Shown one piece after another: positions 20,730-29,321 of a stretch of 64,000 nucleotides of DNA. The translations under genes were made by a program, and so were the position numbers. Source of the DNA: Neodiprion pinetum (Eukaryota; Arthropoda; Insecta; Hymenoptera; Diprionidae). The stretch is taken from NCBI RefSeq assembly GCF_021155775.2, contig NC_060234.1, positions 16,798,871 to 16,862,870 on the forward strand. The letters run 5' to 3'. How positions within the stretch are numbered: position 1 is the first letter of the stretch; the number at the start of each line of letters is the position of its first letter. Under the pieces are notes generated by a model, which made no database searches, had not been told where the DNA came from, and saw only the letters and a list, made by a program, of their open reading frames with translations.

Positions 20730-21521
20730 CTAGTTTTTTGAAAGATGGAGACCAAGACCTGTTTTGTACGGTTTCATGTGAAGCCCTTTGCCCAACGCGA
20801 TAGCTTCCATAGTTTTGTTGTGTCGTTTGCTTTCCTCCAATTCTCGTTTAGCCGCGCTCGCATCGTTCACAGCTTTTGCTATACCGGCCGCACCACCGGC
20901 TAACGCACCCGTAGCGCTGAGACCGGCAAAAATAGGAATCAGAAACGGTAGAAAACCACCGACTTTCGAAGGTACCGGTAGGACGCGAGGTGTTCGCACT
21001 TTACATTTACCACCCGCTTTTTTAACGGCGTTCTCAGCTCCCTTCAACGCAGATTCGATAGCTACTTTTGCATCGTTGCTTGGAACCATAGAACGTTTTG
21101 CAGCATTTACAATTTTTCTCAAGGTCACATTTTTTGACTTTCGCATTCTCATTCCGAGTTTTGATTTTACTTTCATTGTATTAGCTACTGCCCAAGCGGC
21201 TGCCTTCTCACCCAAATTTGCGTCCTTTGCGAGAACCCGTTTCCAAGCTTTCTCAGCCAACACCCTATCAGCCTCGTTTCTAACCTCAAGGTTCTCACGA
21301 TTTTTCGAATACGCTATATCGTGTTCCTTACACGCTGCATCGAGAGGATTGATACCGGAATCGCCTCTCGCGAGTCTTTTTGTCAACTTCGTACCAGGAC
21401 CGCAGTATTGGTAACCGGGAACATGCAACTCGATCGGAAGTTTGTTGATGATTCTATTCACCAGACCCTTGCCACGATGTTGCCGCCTGCTGCTGCTTCG
21501 TTTACCTCTGTACGCGATCAT
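20730..21521 (-). CDS. PLA2-domain protein with hydrophobic C-terminal segment
   Basis: 263 aa. Residues 38-71 carry a phospholipase A2 signature: the calcium loop YCGPGTKL and the catalytic DAACKEHDIAY with His67-Asp68, as in parvovirus VP1-type PLA2 domains. The basic N-terminus (MIAYRGKRSSSRRQHRGK) could bind DNA. Residues 187-219 are hydrophobic and Gly/Ala-rich (GGFLPFLIPIFAGLS), compatible with a membrane-active peptide. By analogy it would help a virion breach endosomes; no such activity is shown here. First gene of the leftward capsid block. Confidence 0.85.
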   Translation of the reverse strand: MIAYRGKRSSSRRQHRGKGLVNRIINKLPIELHVPGYQYCGPGTKLTKRLARGDSGINPLDAACKEHDIAYSKNRENLEVRNEADRVLAEKAWKRVLAKDANLGEKAAAWAVANTMKVKSKLGMRMRKSKNVTLRKIVNAAKRSMVPSNDAKVAIESALKGAENAVKKAGGKCKVRTPRVLPVPSKVGGFLPFLIPIFAGLSATGALAGGAAGIAKAVNDASAAKRELEESKRHNKTMEAIALGKGLHMKPYKTGLGLHLSKN

Positions 21522-21535
21522 GTTCGTGCGTTGAC

Positions 21536-21568
21536 TGAAGAAAAGTGCTTTAAAACGGGGTATTTATA
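21536..21568 (-). promoter_or_regulatory. Core promoter of PLA2/protease unit; TATA shared with divergent ATPase gene
   Basis: TATAAATA on the minus strand starts at 21568, with the A of initiator TCAGTC at 21536 (32 bp). The same bases read TATTTATA on the plus strand, 24 bp upstream of the ATPase ATG. Confidence 0.7.
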
Positions 21569-21584
21569 GCAAATCCGATCAGTC

Positions 21585-22298
21585 ATGTCCGAGATGCGGT
21601 TTGAGAAACAACCTACCAAGCTTCCCGTGATGAATTTTGACAAACTTTTGGAGCAAAATGTCGAAAAGCACAAACGGCACGGCGAATTACTCCCGAACAG
21701 TGTACGTGCGATATTCTGTGGACCGTCGAATTGTGGTAAAACTAATGCGTTGCTCACACTTATAACCCATCCCAATGGACTCAGATTTGAAAATATCTAC
21801 ATCTACTCGAAATCTCTCAACCAACCTAAATACCAATTGTTGAAGCAATTGCTGGACCATGTTAAGAATACGGAGTATTTTGCGTTTACCGAGCGTGAGC
21901 AAGTGATTTCACCGGAAGAAGCACGGTCCAACTCAATAATCATATTTGACGATGTTGCGTGCGAGAAGCAGGACAATATTAGAGCCTACTTTTGCATGGG
22001 TAGACATCACGACGTTGACTGTTTCTATCTCTGTCAGAAGTACGCGCGTATTCCCAAACATCTCGTGCGCGACAACGTAAACTTACTCGTGTTATTCAAA
22101 CAAGATGATATGAACCTGAGACACGTATACAACGACCATGTGAACACCGATATGTCTTACACAGAGTTTAAAAGTGTGTGCTCTGCATGCTGGAACGGTG
22201 AGAAGTACGGGTTTCTGGTGATCGACAAAGACAGTGAGCTCAACGAAGGACGATACAGGAGGGGATTCGATTCTTTTGTTAGCCTGGAAAAGGAATAA
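21585..22298 (+). CDS. Genome-packaging ATPase (FtsK/HerA, A32-like)
   Basis: 237 aa. Walker A is GPSNCGKT (residues 46-53) and Walker B is IIIFDD (117-122), followed by conserved Glu126. The size is right for the A32-like packaging ATPases of Mavericks and related dsDNA viruses, which pump DNA into capsids. It is divergent from the PLA2 gene. The ATG at 21585 is close to a TCAGTC at 21579; a slightly later Met cannot be excluded. Confidence 0.92.
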   Translation: MSEMRFEKQPTKLPVMNFDKLLEQNVEKHKRHGELLPNSVRAIFCGPSNCGKTNALLTLITHPNGLRFENIYIYSKSLNQPKYQLLKQLLDHVKNTEYFAFTEREQVISPEEARSNSIIIFDDVACEKQDNIRAYFCMGRHHDVDCFYLCQKYARIPKHLVRDNVNLLVLFKQDDMNLRHVYNDHVNTDMSYTEFKSVCSACWNGEKYGFLVIDKDSELNEGRYRRGFDSFVSLEKE

Positions 22299-22354
22299 AA
22301 TCTACCGTTTTTGAGCGAGAGACGCAGTAGCGTTGCAGACTCAGTTGCGTCAAC

Positions 22355-23245
22355 ATGCAGAGCTCTGAGATTTCCAAGCAAAAAGATGTCCTACATCAGA
22401 TCGCTCAAGCAAGTGCTGCGATCCGTCGAAAACACAGATTGCTCAAGTCGGGCAGGGAATCTACGACTCAGAAATTGAGTGACGTTTTCAAACCAGTAGT
22501 GACTCCGTTGCAAGAACTGGTGAATGTTACAAAAGATACCAAACCTGTCAAACAAGAGGTGGAAGAAATTAAAGAAGAAATAAAGGAGATGAAAAATGAA
22601 ACGAAAAATGAAACTGTCTCGGAAATGGACGATTCCTTTGCTTCGGCGGGGGATGAAACAGTCGTAGAAACACCGGTCGAGGACGAGTATTTTGCACTGA
22701 TGAGAGATGCGAAGACAAAAGGCGAATTGGACAACGTGTACGGTGTACGCAACCTCTCAAACGGACTGATGATTGGTGATTCGTTGATATCTTTTGAGAG
22801 CGACTACGTTCGTATTGGCGACACGCGTTACCCGAAAACGAAGGGTTTGCTGGAACTTTTGTTCAAAAAGAAGCCTGACGGTTCTTCTGTGAGCGCCGGA
22901 GATGGGGAAAATTTTAAAAACATAATCCTCGCAACGAACGCGCATAAGAAGTATGACTCATCCGATGGGGCTGTTCGAAACGATAACAGTTACAAATTTA
23001 GAAATGTCATTGCCGAATTAATGGATTATTCCCCATCACCTCGCCGAAAGGGTAAAGGTCTACTTCCGCAAGCTATGATCACTCGACAAGGTGTTGAAAC
23101 GGAATACGTCTTCTGGGATGATCCAAACGAGTTAGTGGAGCGTCTTCGTTTACTCCTGGCATCTCAGGCAGCGGGAAATCCGAGTCACAATAACGAAATA
23201 ATCTCCATTATCGAAGAGCTACGCGAAGCAGGAATCATTTATTAA
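22355..23245 (+). CDS. Conserved Maverick protein (DUF8207-like), coiled coil
   Basis: 296 aa. Residues 1-45 are basic, about 60-85 form a Lys/Glu coiled coil (KQEVEEIKEEIKEM), and the second half is conserved. That half has a YGVRNLSNGLMIGD motif, a LLELLFKKKP motif and a FWDDPNELVERLRLL motif, and ends in IISIIEELREAGII. I recall this domain from many insect Maverick-derived proteins under a DUF8207-type name. Function unknown; capsid assembly or DNA handling are possibilities. A TCAGTT initiator-like site lies at 22341. Confidence 0.7.
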   Translation: MQSSEISKQKDVLHQIAQASAAIRRKHRLLKSGRESTTQKLSDVFKPVVTPLQELVNVTKDTKPVKQEVEEIKEEIKEMKNETKNETVSEMDDSFASAGDETVVETPVEDEYFALMRDAKTKGELDNVYGVRNLSNGLMIGDSLISFESDYVRIGDTRYPKTKGLLELLFKKKPDGSSVSAGDGENFKNIILATNAHKKYDSSDGAVRNDNSYKFRNVIAELMDYSPSPRRKGKGLLPQAMITRQGVETEYVFWDDPNELVERLRLLLASQAAGNPSHNNEIISIIEELREAGIIY

Positions 23246-23278
23246 GCAGCTCCCGTCATTTTTGCATTCATTACCGAG

Positions 23279-23680
23279 ATGAGCGTCGACGTGTTTGGAC
23301 GTCAGCTGAATAAAAACACGACCGCGAGCACTCGCGGTCCTCCGGGTGTCGGGTTTCAAATAACAGCGGACGGGCATTACGATATACGGAACAAGAGACT
23401 GTGCAACGTCGCAGATCCCGCAGAGCCGAACAATGCTGTAACTTTAAAAACCTTGAGACGAAAATTCAACGTGCTGCAAAAACAAATCGACAACCTCGAT
23501 GAAATGATCAAAGCTTTGGAGATCACCACGGAGAAAGCCTTGGATACCTTCTACACAGACTTTAAAATAGGCAGAGACTTGTCGATTCGAAACGCGGAAA
23601 TCATTTCCAAATTGGACACCAGACTAATAGCGTTGGAATATGAACGAGGAAAAGCAAGCACTGGTGACGGAACTGCATAA
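23279..23680 (+). CDS. Conserved Maverick protein with RGPPG start motif and coiled coil
   Basis: 133 aa. The N-terminus MSVDVFGRQL is followed by RGPPGVGF, then DGHYDIRNKRLCNV. Residues 60-125 are a predicted coiled coil. The arrangement recalls short trimeric fibre or tail proteins; this is inference. The 3' end overlaps the integrase ORF by 41 bp in another frame, so the two are probably co-transcribed. Confidence 0.65.
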   Translation: MSVDVFGRQLNKNTTASTRGPPGVGFQITADGHYDIRNKRLCNVADPAEPNNAVTLKTLRRKFNVLQKQIDNLDEMIKALEITTEKALDTFYTDFKIGRDLSIRNAEIISKLDTRLIALEYERGKASTGDGTA

Positions 23681-24566
23681 GCCTGCACGCCGGAATTACC
23701 CGCGTCGACGTGTAGACGTGCGCGGCATCGACGAGACCTGGCAGGCGGATCTTGTTGATATGACGTCGTACGCTGGACAAAACAAAGGTTACAAGTACAT
23801 GCTCACAGTCATTGATATTTTTTCAAAGTATGCGTGGGCTGTACCGATAAAGAGCAAGTCTGGAGATGATGTTACGAAGGCAATGGAATCTGTGCTTGTC
23901 CAAGGACGGGTACCGAAAAATTCACACGTCGACAGAGGAACGGAATTTTACAACTCGAAATTCGAATCGCTTATGACACGCTACGGAATCAAACTTTACT
24001 CCACGTACAGTAATTTGAAGGCTTCGATCTTTGAACGTTTCAATCGCACGCTGAAAGGTAAAATGTGGACACGGTTCAGCATGCAAGGAAGCTACAAGTG
24101 GCTCGATATCTTATTCGATTTGGTTTCGGCTTACAACAACGCCAAACACCGAACCATAAGAATGAAACCGTCGGATGTCACCGTTGCAAACAAGAGGCTG
24201 TTATTACGTCAGGCGTACGGAGGGCTTCGAGCGATACCTACCGTATCGGCAAAGTTCAAATCCGGCGACAAAGTTCGAATCAGCAAATTCAAAAATGTCT
24301 TCGAGAAAGGTTACACTCCCAATTGGACGACTGAAATATTCACGATAAGTCGAGTGGAAAATACTCATCCTGTGACGTACAAGCTCAAAGACTACCGAGA
24401 TCAACCCATCGCTGGTGGTTTCTACGAACAAGAGCTCCTCAAGATTAAGCATCCGGATATCTATCTGGTGGAGTTGGTGCTCAAGAAGCGTGGAAGAAAA
24501 ATATACGTTAAATGGTTAGGTTTTGATAATACACACAACAGTTGGATAAACGAATCGGACATGTAA
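23640..24566 (+). CDS. Retroviral-type integrase with C-terminal chromodomain
   Basis: 308 aa. The DDE core is Asp37 (WQADLVDM), Asp98 (SHVDRGTEFYN) and Glu132 (FERFNRTLK). The enzyme integrates the element and makes the 6-bp duplication. Residues about 272-308 form a chromodomain (YLVELVLKKRGRKIYVKWLG ... W). The start at 23640 overlaps the previous ORF; a short leader before residue 20 is poorly conserved, so a later start is possible. Poly(A) signal AATAAA at 24573. Confidence 0.92.
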   Translation: MNEEKQALVTELHKPARRNYPRRRVDVRGIDETWQADLVDMTSYAGQNKGYKYMLTVIDIFSKYAWAVPIKSKSGDDVTKAMESVLVQGRVPKNSHVDRGTEFYNSKFESLMTRYGIKLYSTYSNLKASIFERFNRTLKGKMWTRFSMQGSYKWLDILFDLVSAYNNAKHRTIRMKPSDVTVANKRLLLRQAYGGLRAIPTVSAKFKSGDKVRISKFKNVFEKGYTPNWTTEIFTISRVENTHPVTYKLKDYRDQPIAGGFYEQELLKIKHPDIYLVELVLKKRGRKIYVKWLGFDNTHNSWINESDM

Positions 24567-24572
24567 CATTTT

Positions 24573-24648
24573 AATAAATAAATTTTTTCTAGAAACGTAT
24601 GTCCCTCTTTATTTTATATCCGACACACAACAAGTATGCGTCTTTATT
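24573..24648. terminator. Convergent poly(A) signals for integrase (+) and PolB (-)
   Basis: AATAAA at 24573-24578 on the plus strand. Complements of TTTATT at 24608-24613 and 24643-24648 serve the minus strand. Confidence 0.65.
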
Positions 24649-24684
24649 TTTTAGACAATCGACAGACATGGTACAGTTATAGAG

Positions 24685-27600
24685 CTAAGGTGTAGGCTTG
24701 TAACCCCACGGAAGCGTGTCGGTTGTATTTTGAAACACGATCCGCTTGTCGTCATTCCAGCTCAGTGCTACTTTCTGCTGTTCTACGGTGTATACCTCGT
24801 GCTTTCGACTCAATATCAAATGCTGATTTGTAGACAAATTTCCACAGTTCAAAACACATTCCAAATAGTCGTTGAAAGTAATTTTTCTCAACGCTGATCC
24901 TTTGACTCTTTTGGCACGTTTGTTGTCTTTTTCGTCTCCCAAGACTCGGAATGCGTACAATTTAGCTCGTAACCCTACAAATTCCAGCATGATTTTCCCG
25001 TTATTCTCGTCTTTCATCAACACGAGAACTTTTTTGTTCGCTAGAGGCATTCCATAAACGTTGTCAAGAGGATAATCAGACGTGTCGAATTTGTGCAAGT
25101 CCTCCTTAATGTGTTCGTATATGTCGGGGACGGTAAAATTGTAAATCAAACTGTCGGTATCCGTGTACATTAATTTTGCTCGGTTGCCGAATTTCTGCTT
25201 AATGTAATTGTAATGAAAATCGTAGATATATGTTTTAGCCAGATCCATGATGGAGAAACCTGCGTACAATGGTTTATTCAACTTGACTTCCGTCTTACTT
25301 ATTTCAACGATAATTATATCTTCGTCGAAAACGGTGCAGCTGTGAAAATTGGGTTTGGCTATGGTAGCTCTAGCACCGTATCTTCCATCCCATTTCGTGA
25401 TCAGCCTGACATCTCTATACTTCCTAACATTTTCCATAGTTTTACCAAAAACTGCGTTGTTCATCAGTTTGTAAAAGTTTTTCTCAAATTCGTTGTGAGA
25501 TTTTTTCCGCAAATCGGTATTTGAATCTATATAATTTTTGAGCCACCGGGTTTGTCTGAATTTGAGAACTCTATGAATTTTGAGTAATTTTAAGCCTAAT
25601 TGTAAGCATTGTTTCAAAACGCGGTAGTGAACAACGTAGTTTTTCTTGGAAAATAGCGTGGGCGTCAATTTCGGTTGCTTACTATTCGAGATCGGAGGTA
25701 TGTAGTGCTCCGGACACAGTGGTAAATCCTTATGAATTTCATGCAGTTCCTCAGGATATTCCAAATCCATCTCCAGTATGTAACCAAACTCCGCATCGTC
25801 CGAGACGGTAAGAACGTCGCATTGACCGAAGTCTGATAACCATTCGAAGGAACTGTATGGCAGAGCAAAGCTCATAGCAGCACCGTACAAATTATTAACG
25901 TCAAAGTACATGAGATAAGATTCTTCGACCTCAGGATCGAATTCCTCTCCCATATATCTATTGTTGGCCTTTGCGTATCTGTTCGAACACTGTGATACAC
26001 CACCACGAATACCCTTTTCGATAAACATAACCATGTCTATGTCGGTGAGCAGCTCGAGTTCGATGCCTGTACATTTTAACATTGCATCAAACGACAGACC
26101 GGGCGCTGTGTAGTAATGTAACGGGTCCAGTTTGTACGTCGTCCAACAGCTCTGTCGAAAATTTTGAAAAACGTTGGCCAGTAAAAACACGTCCGTCTGT
26201 AAATACAAGTCCGAATACTCTCCCAAATTTTGAACGTTAAAAGTTTGCCAAACTTTACATGCATGTGCATAGTCGTCATCTGATATATCCTGATCATTTA
26301 ATTTTGAGTAAAATTGTTGTTTGGATGGTAGCCGTCTGTCCTTGAGCTTCTCCCAACTGTCTATGTATTCGTACGGGAACACTCCTTTTCTGGTCAATAA
26401 CTGAAATTTATCTGAGCTATGATAAAATTTTCGTGTTATTGTTTTTTGATCATCACCGAGATACGTTGCTAATTTCTCAAGACTACTGGGCATGAAACGG
26501 TACGAATCTACGAATCTAAACTTTATATCTGTCCTCTCGACATATTTTGTAAAAGAAATGTACTTTTCTTTGTTTACGGGTAGAAGCTCAATTCTGCCCT
26601 CGAACGATGTAGCCAGTGCTTTGATCAGAAAATGTGAATCGTAACCCGACAGATTGTGGAATATCACTGGGATAGTGTGCGAATTTTGGTAATTTAGATT
26701 GCAACCTCGGTGAGCGGCACCACGGTACTTTCCCGTGAAATGGCAGTGATCACGATGTTTCACGTCTGCGAGTGTAAACGGTTTTTCACAAATGTGACAC
26801 ACTGTTGTTGAGTGAAATTCGTTGATTTGATTGAAATTGAGCGGTTCCATCGGTACAACAGTCTTGTAGTATCCCTCTAACGCATGTGCCAATTCCGCTA
26901 ACTCGTTCACAAACCATTGAACGCAAGTATCTCCACGATTAATTTTGAATTTTGAAAGCGAATCGTCAAAAGCGCAATGCAGATAGTAAGCTACACTATA
27001 CGGAAGATGCTTCTGATAAATTGTTCTTGTACTCATCTTTTTGAGCGTAGGTTCCAGTAAACATTCGAGATCCGCGTAAATGCAGAATGGAACGGTTTCT
27101 TTGTGCTTGAAATTTTTGAATTTCAGTATTTTTTCCTCATCTGTAGGTAGAATAACTTTGGTTTTGTTTAAATTCATGCAATCAGCTCCGTGCTTCAACA
27201 AACATCTTTTGAAATTAAAATGAGACAGACACCTATCGCACAACCACGTCTGATGTGCGCGTTTGGAAATTTGAGAACTTGTCAACTGCGATAAATTCCG
27301 AATCCATGCAAAATGATGTGTTACATTCTTTTCAATATTTTCCATACTATCATCGTCAACGTGGTTTTCAGACTCTATTACTAAAAGATGGATTGTAGGC
27401 TTATCAGACTTGTTTTGACTCAAATAAATGGGTACTATTTCACTGCGCTTTTGTTCTTCCGCACTATCTATACCATAAACGTTAATTGAAAGTTTATTAA
27501 GTTTCTCAAATTTTGAAATGGTGTTTTTGTCTAGAGACATAGGAAACTTTATACCATCATACCGTAGCACTGAGCTGAAATGTGGATACAAAGTAATTTT

Positions 27601-28422
27601 ATTGGGATTTTTGTTGTTGGCTGGGAACAGAGCTGCGGTGACCGACCAGAGGAAGCAATACGCGTCTCTGTTACGGATGTTGACGACAGCCTTCTTATCT
27701 TGAATATCTTTGGGTAGTGGTGTGTATGTGAAGACACCGCCTCGTAGTGGCACGTACTTGTTGATATTCACAGTCAAATTGATTATTTCAGTCAGCGACC
27801 AGCCTGAATCCTTTTCCTGGAAATCTTCCACCTTTTTCAACAAACGCTCCGTCGCGTTTTCGGTGAACCATTCGTTGATATCCGTTGTCTGAAGGATGAT
27901 TTCATTTCTCGTATTAAAAAATTTGATCTCTTCCACCGTGCGATCATCCTTCCTAACTTCAAATTTACAAGCCAGGATAACGTTGGCTTTCAAGCTCCTG
28001 TCTTTCTTCAGAGCGTTTTTCAGTCTCGTCACAGCTAGTACCTTTGCGTCTTCTAGAAATCTCTCCACATCTTTATGCTTCAAATTGACGATGGATCCAG
28101 TTCGAATTCTCCGCTCGAAAGCTGATTCCAAATCTTCCCACCGTACTCGATCGCTTCTTCGTCGGCTTCGTAATCCATCACCCACTTTCTGCAATTGTTG
28201 AAATTTGACTGTCATCGATTTCAGAATTCCAATTGTAGTCAAAATTCTTGTCTTCTGCCCGATCGTTGAGGCGTTGTTGCGTAAGATTTTGTTCAAAAGC
28301 CTGATATTTTGGGTTCCGAGTCGAATCCATTTTGCAATCTCTGCCGGCGACGATTTTTCCGATAAAATCTTGAACGCCGATTCCATAATATCGATCAATC
28401 TCAAACACTTCGCGGATTCCAT
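24685..28422 (-). CDS. Protein-primed family B DNA polymerase
   Basis: 1245 aa from the ATG at 28422, chosen because it follows the promoter at 28498-28466; the frame is open upstream only from a TTG. Order: N-terminal region with NRDAYCFLWSVTAAL (about 251-265), a C-x2-C ... H-x4-C zinc finger (about 395-415), Exo I YADLE (about 449), an HNH-like cluster with C-x2-C and HRDHCHFTGKYRGAAH (about 542-574), Exo II NLSGYDSHF (about 590), Exo III YSDLYLQTDV (about 737), motif A FDVNNLYG (about 840), motif B KLMNNAVFGK and motif C YTDTDS. All catalytic residues appear present. It replicates the element, using a terminal protein as primer in the family. Confidence 0.95.
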   Translation of the reverse strand: MESAKCLRLIDIMESAFKILSEKSSPAEIAKWIRLGTQNIRLLNKILRNNASTIGQKTRILTTIGILKSMTVKFQQLQKVGDGLRSRRRSDRVRWEDLESAFERRIRTGSIVNLKHKDVERFLEDAKVLAVTRLKNALKKDRSLKANVILACKFEVRKDDRTVEEIKFFNTRNEIILQTTDINEWFTENATERLLKKVEDFQEKDSGWSLTEIINLTVNINKYVPLRGGVFTYTPLPKDIQDKKAVVNIRNRDAYCFLWSVTAALFPANNKNPNKITLYPHFSSVLRYDGIKFPMSLDKNTISKFEKLNKLSINVYGIDSAEEQKRSEIVPIYLSQNKSDKPTIHLLVIESENHVDDDSMENIEKNVTHHFAWIRNLSQLTSSQISKRAHQTWLCDRCLSHFNFKRCLLKHGADCMNLNKTKVILPTDEEKILKFKNFKHKETVPFCIYADLECLLEPTLKKMSTRTIYQKHLPYSVAYYLHCAFDDSLSKFKINRGDTCVQWFVNELAELAHALEGYYKTVVPMEPLNFNQINEFHSTTVCHICEKPFTLADVKHRDHCHFTGKYRGAAHRGCNLNYQNSHTIPVIFHNLSGYDSHFLIKALATSFEGRIELLPVNKEKYISFTKYVERTDIKFRFVDSYRFMPSSLEKLATYLGDDQKTITRKFYHSSDKFQLLTRKGVFPYEYIDSWEKLKDRRLPSKQQFYSKLNDQDISDDDYAHACKVWQTFNVQNLGEYSDLYLQTDVFLLANVFQNFRQSCWTTYKLDPLHYYTAPGLSFDAMLKCTGIELELLTDIDMVMFIEKGIRGGVSQCSNRYAKANNRYMGEEFDPEVEESYLMYFDVNNLYGAAMSFALPYSSFEWLSDFGQCDVLTVSDDAEFGYILEMDLEYPEELHEIHKDLPLCPEHYIPPISNSKQPKLTPTLFSKKNYVVHYRVLKQCLQLGLKLLKIHRVLKFRQTRWLKNYIDSNTDLRKKSHNEFEKNFYKLMNNAVFGKTMENVRKYRDVRLITKWDGRYGARATIAKPNFHSCTVFDEDIIIVEISKTEVKLNKPLYAGFSIMDLAKTYIYDFHYNYIKQKFGNRAKLMYTDTDSLIYNFTVPDIYEHIKEDLHKFDTSDYPLDNVYGMPLANKKVLVLMKDENNGKIMLEFVGLRAKLYAFRVLGDEKDNKRAKRVKGSALRKITFNDYLECVLNCGNLSTNQHLILSRKHEVYTVEQQKVALSWNDDKRIVFQNTTDTLPWGYKPTP

Positions 28423-28465
28423 CTTGAGCTCTTTCCTCACGTATGCTTGACAGCTTGTGACGTAA

Positions 28466-28498
28466 TGATCGTTTGCAGTGATGAGCGTCCTTTTTATA
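28466..28498 (-). promoter_or_regulatory. Core promoter of PolB
   Basis: TATAAAA on the minus strand starts at 28498, with the A of initiator TCATT at 28466. Spacing is 32 bp, and the ATG follows 44 bp later. Confidence 0.7.
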
Positions 28499-28599
28499 GG
28501 GCAGCTGTACGGATGCGCGCGCACCTTTTGGCATTCCAAGAGCGATAGTAACCCGACACCGCAGGCTCTGACCGCGACTATCGGTCGACCTTGGATATC

Positions 28600-28821
28600 A
28601 AACCGAGTAAGTGAAAAACAATTCTCGAAACCATTAATTTTGGAATGTCACGTGGTTGATAACGTGGGAAAGGAATGTGAGGTGGTTGATGTTACACATC
28701 AGCAGTCCTACCGTGGGAAAGGAATTTGGAGTGGTTCATGTTACACATCAGCAAATTCTCGGAACCATTAATTTTGGAATGTCACGTGGTTGATAAGGTG
28801 GTTAGACAAAACAATGCGTTC
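28600..28821. repeat. Extra partial copies of the inner TIR block
   Basis: The block ACCATTAATTTTGGAATGTC plus CACGTGGTTGATAA appears near 28629 and 28762, and again inside the right TIR near 28894. The left TIR has only one copy, so the right end has undergone direct duplication. Confidence 0.8.
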
Positions 28822-29321
28822 GACAAGTTTCGACGGTGAGCGGCACGCGGTCAAAGGATTTCGGTGTGACGTTGAGACAATCAATTCTCGGAACCATTAA
28901 TTTTGGAATGTCACGTGGTTGATAAGGTGGGAAAGAAATGTGAGGTGGTTGACGTTACACGTCAGCAGTCCTACCGTGGGAAAGGAATTCGGAGTGGTTC
29001 ATGTGACACATCAGCAGTCCTATCGTGGGACAGGCGAGCACTACAGACCTTCGGTCGGTAAGATTGTCGGTAAAACAGCACGATTTTGACCCTCGATCGA
29101 TACAATTGTCGGTAAGGTTGCACGGGGTCGGTAAGATTGTAGGTAAAACAGCACGATTTTGACCCTCGATTGATACAACTGTCGGTAAGGTTGCACGGTT
29201 TTGACCTTCGGTACGGCAGACTGTGACGTCATCGCGGAAAAGGGTTTGAGTCTGGGCTACGCAGAGCGGCGCGGTCGGTAAAGAAGGTGTTTGGACGCAG
29301 AACCGGCTCTGCTATACTACT
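28822..29321. repeat. Maverick right terminal inverted repeat
   Basis: Complement of 15980-16484, ending GCTATACTACT at 29321 and followed directly by the AACAGT duplication. It includes the same tandem GGGTCAAAATCG-type units. Confidence 0.9.

Larger units (their letters stand above)
15980..29321. mobile_element. Complete Maverick/Polinton, 13,342 bp, inserted in a gypsy LTR
   Basis: It has terminal inverted repeats of about 500 bp beginning AGTAGTATAGC and an exact 6-bp target duplication. It carries the full core set: protein-primed DNA polymerase B, retroviral-type integrase, packaging ATPase, adenain-like protease, and major and minor capsid proteins. A PLA2-domain protein and accessory ORFs complete it. 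All named ORFs are uninterrupted. Gene order, left to right: two small ORFs (+), conserved ORF (-), MCP (-), minor capsid (-), protease (-), PLA2 (-), ATPase (+), DUF-type ORF (+), fibre-like ORF (+), integrase (+), PolB (-). Capsid and packaging genes suggest virion capacity, but none is shown. Confidence 0.97.

Noticed and set aside
20788..21414. 208-aa plus-strand ORF
   Set aside because: Antisense shadow of the PLA2-domain gene, which has catalytic motifs and a promoter.
27518..28450. Plus-strand ORFs over the PolB gene
   Set aside because: Antisense shadows of a long, motif-complete polymerase gene.
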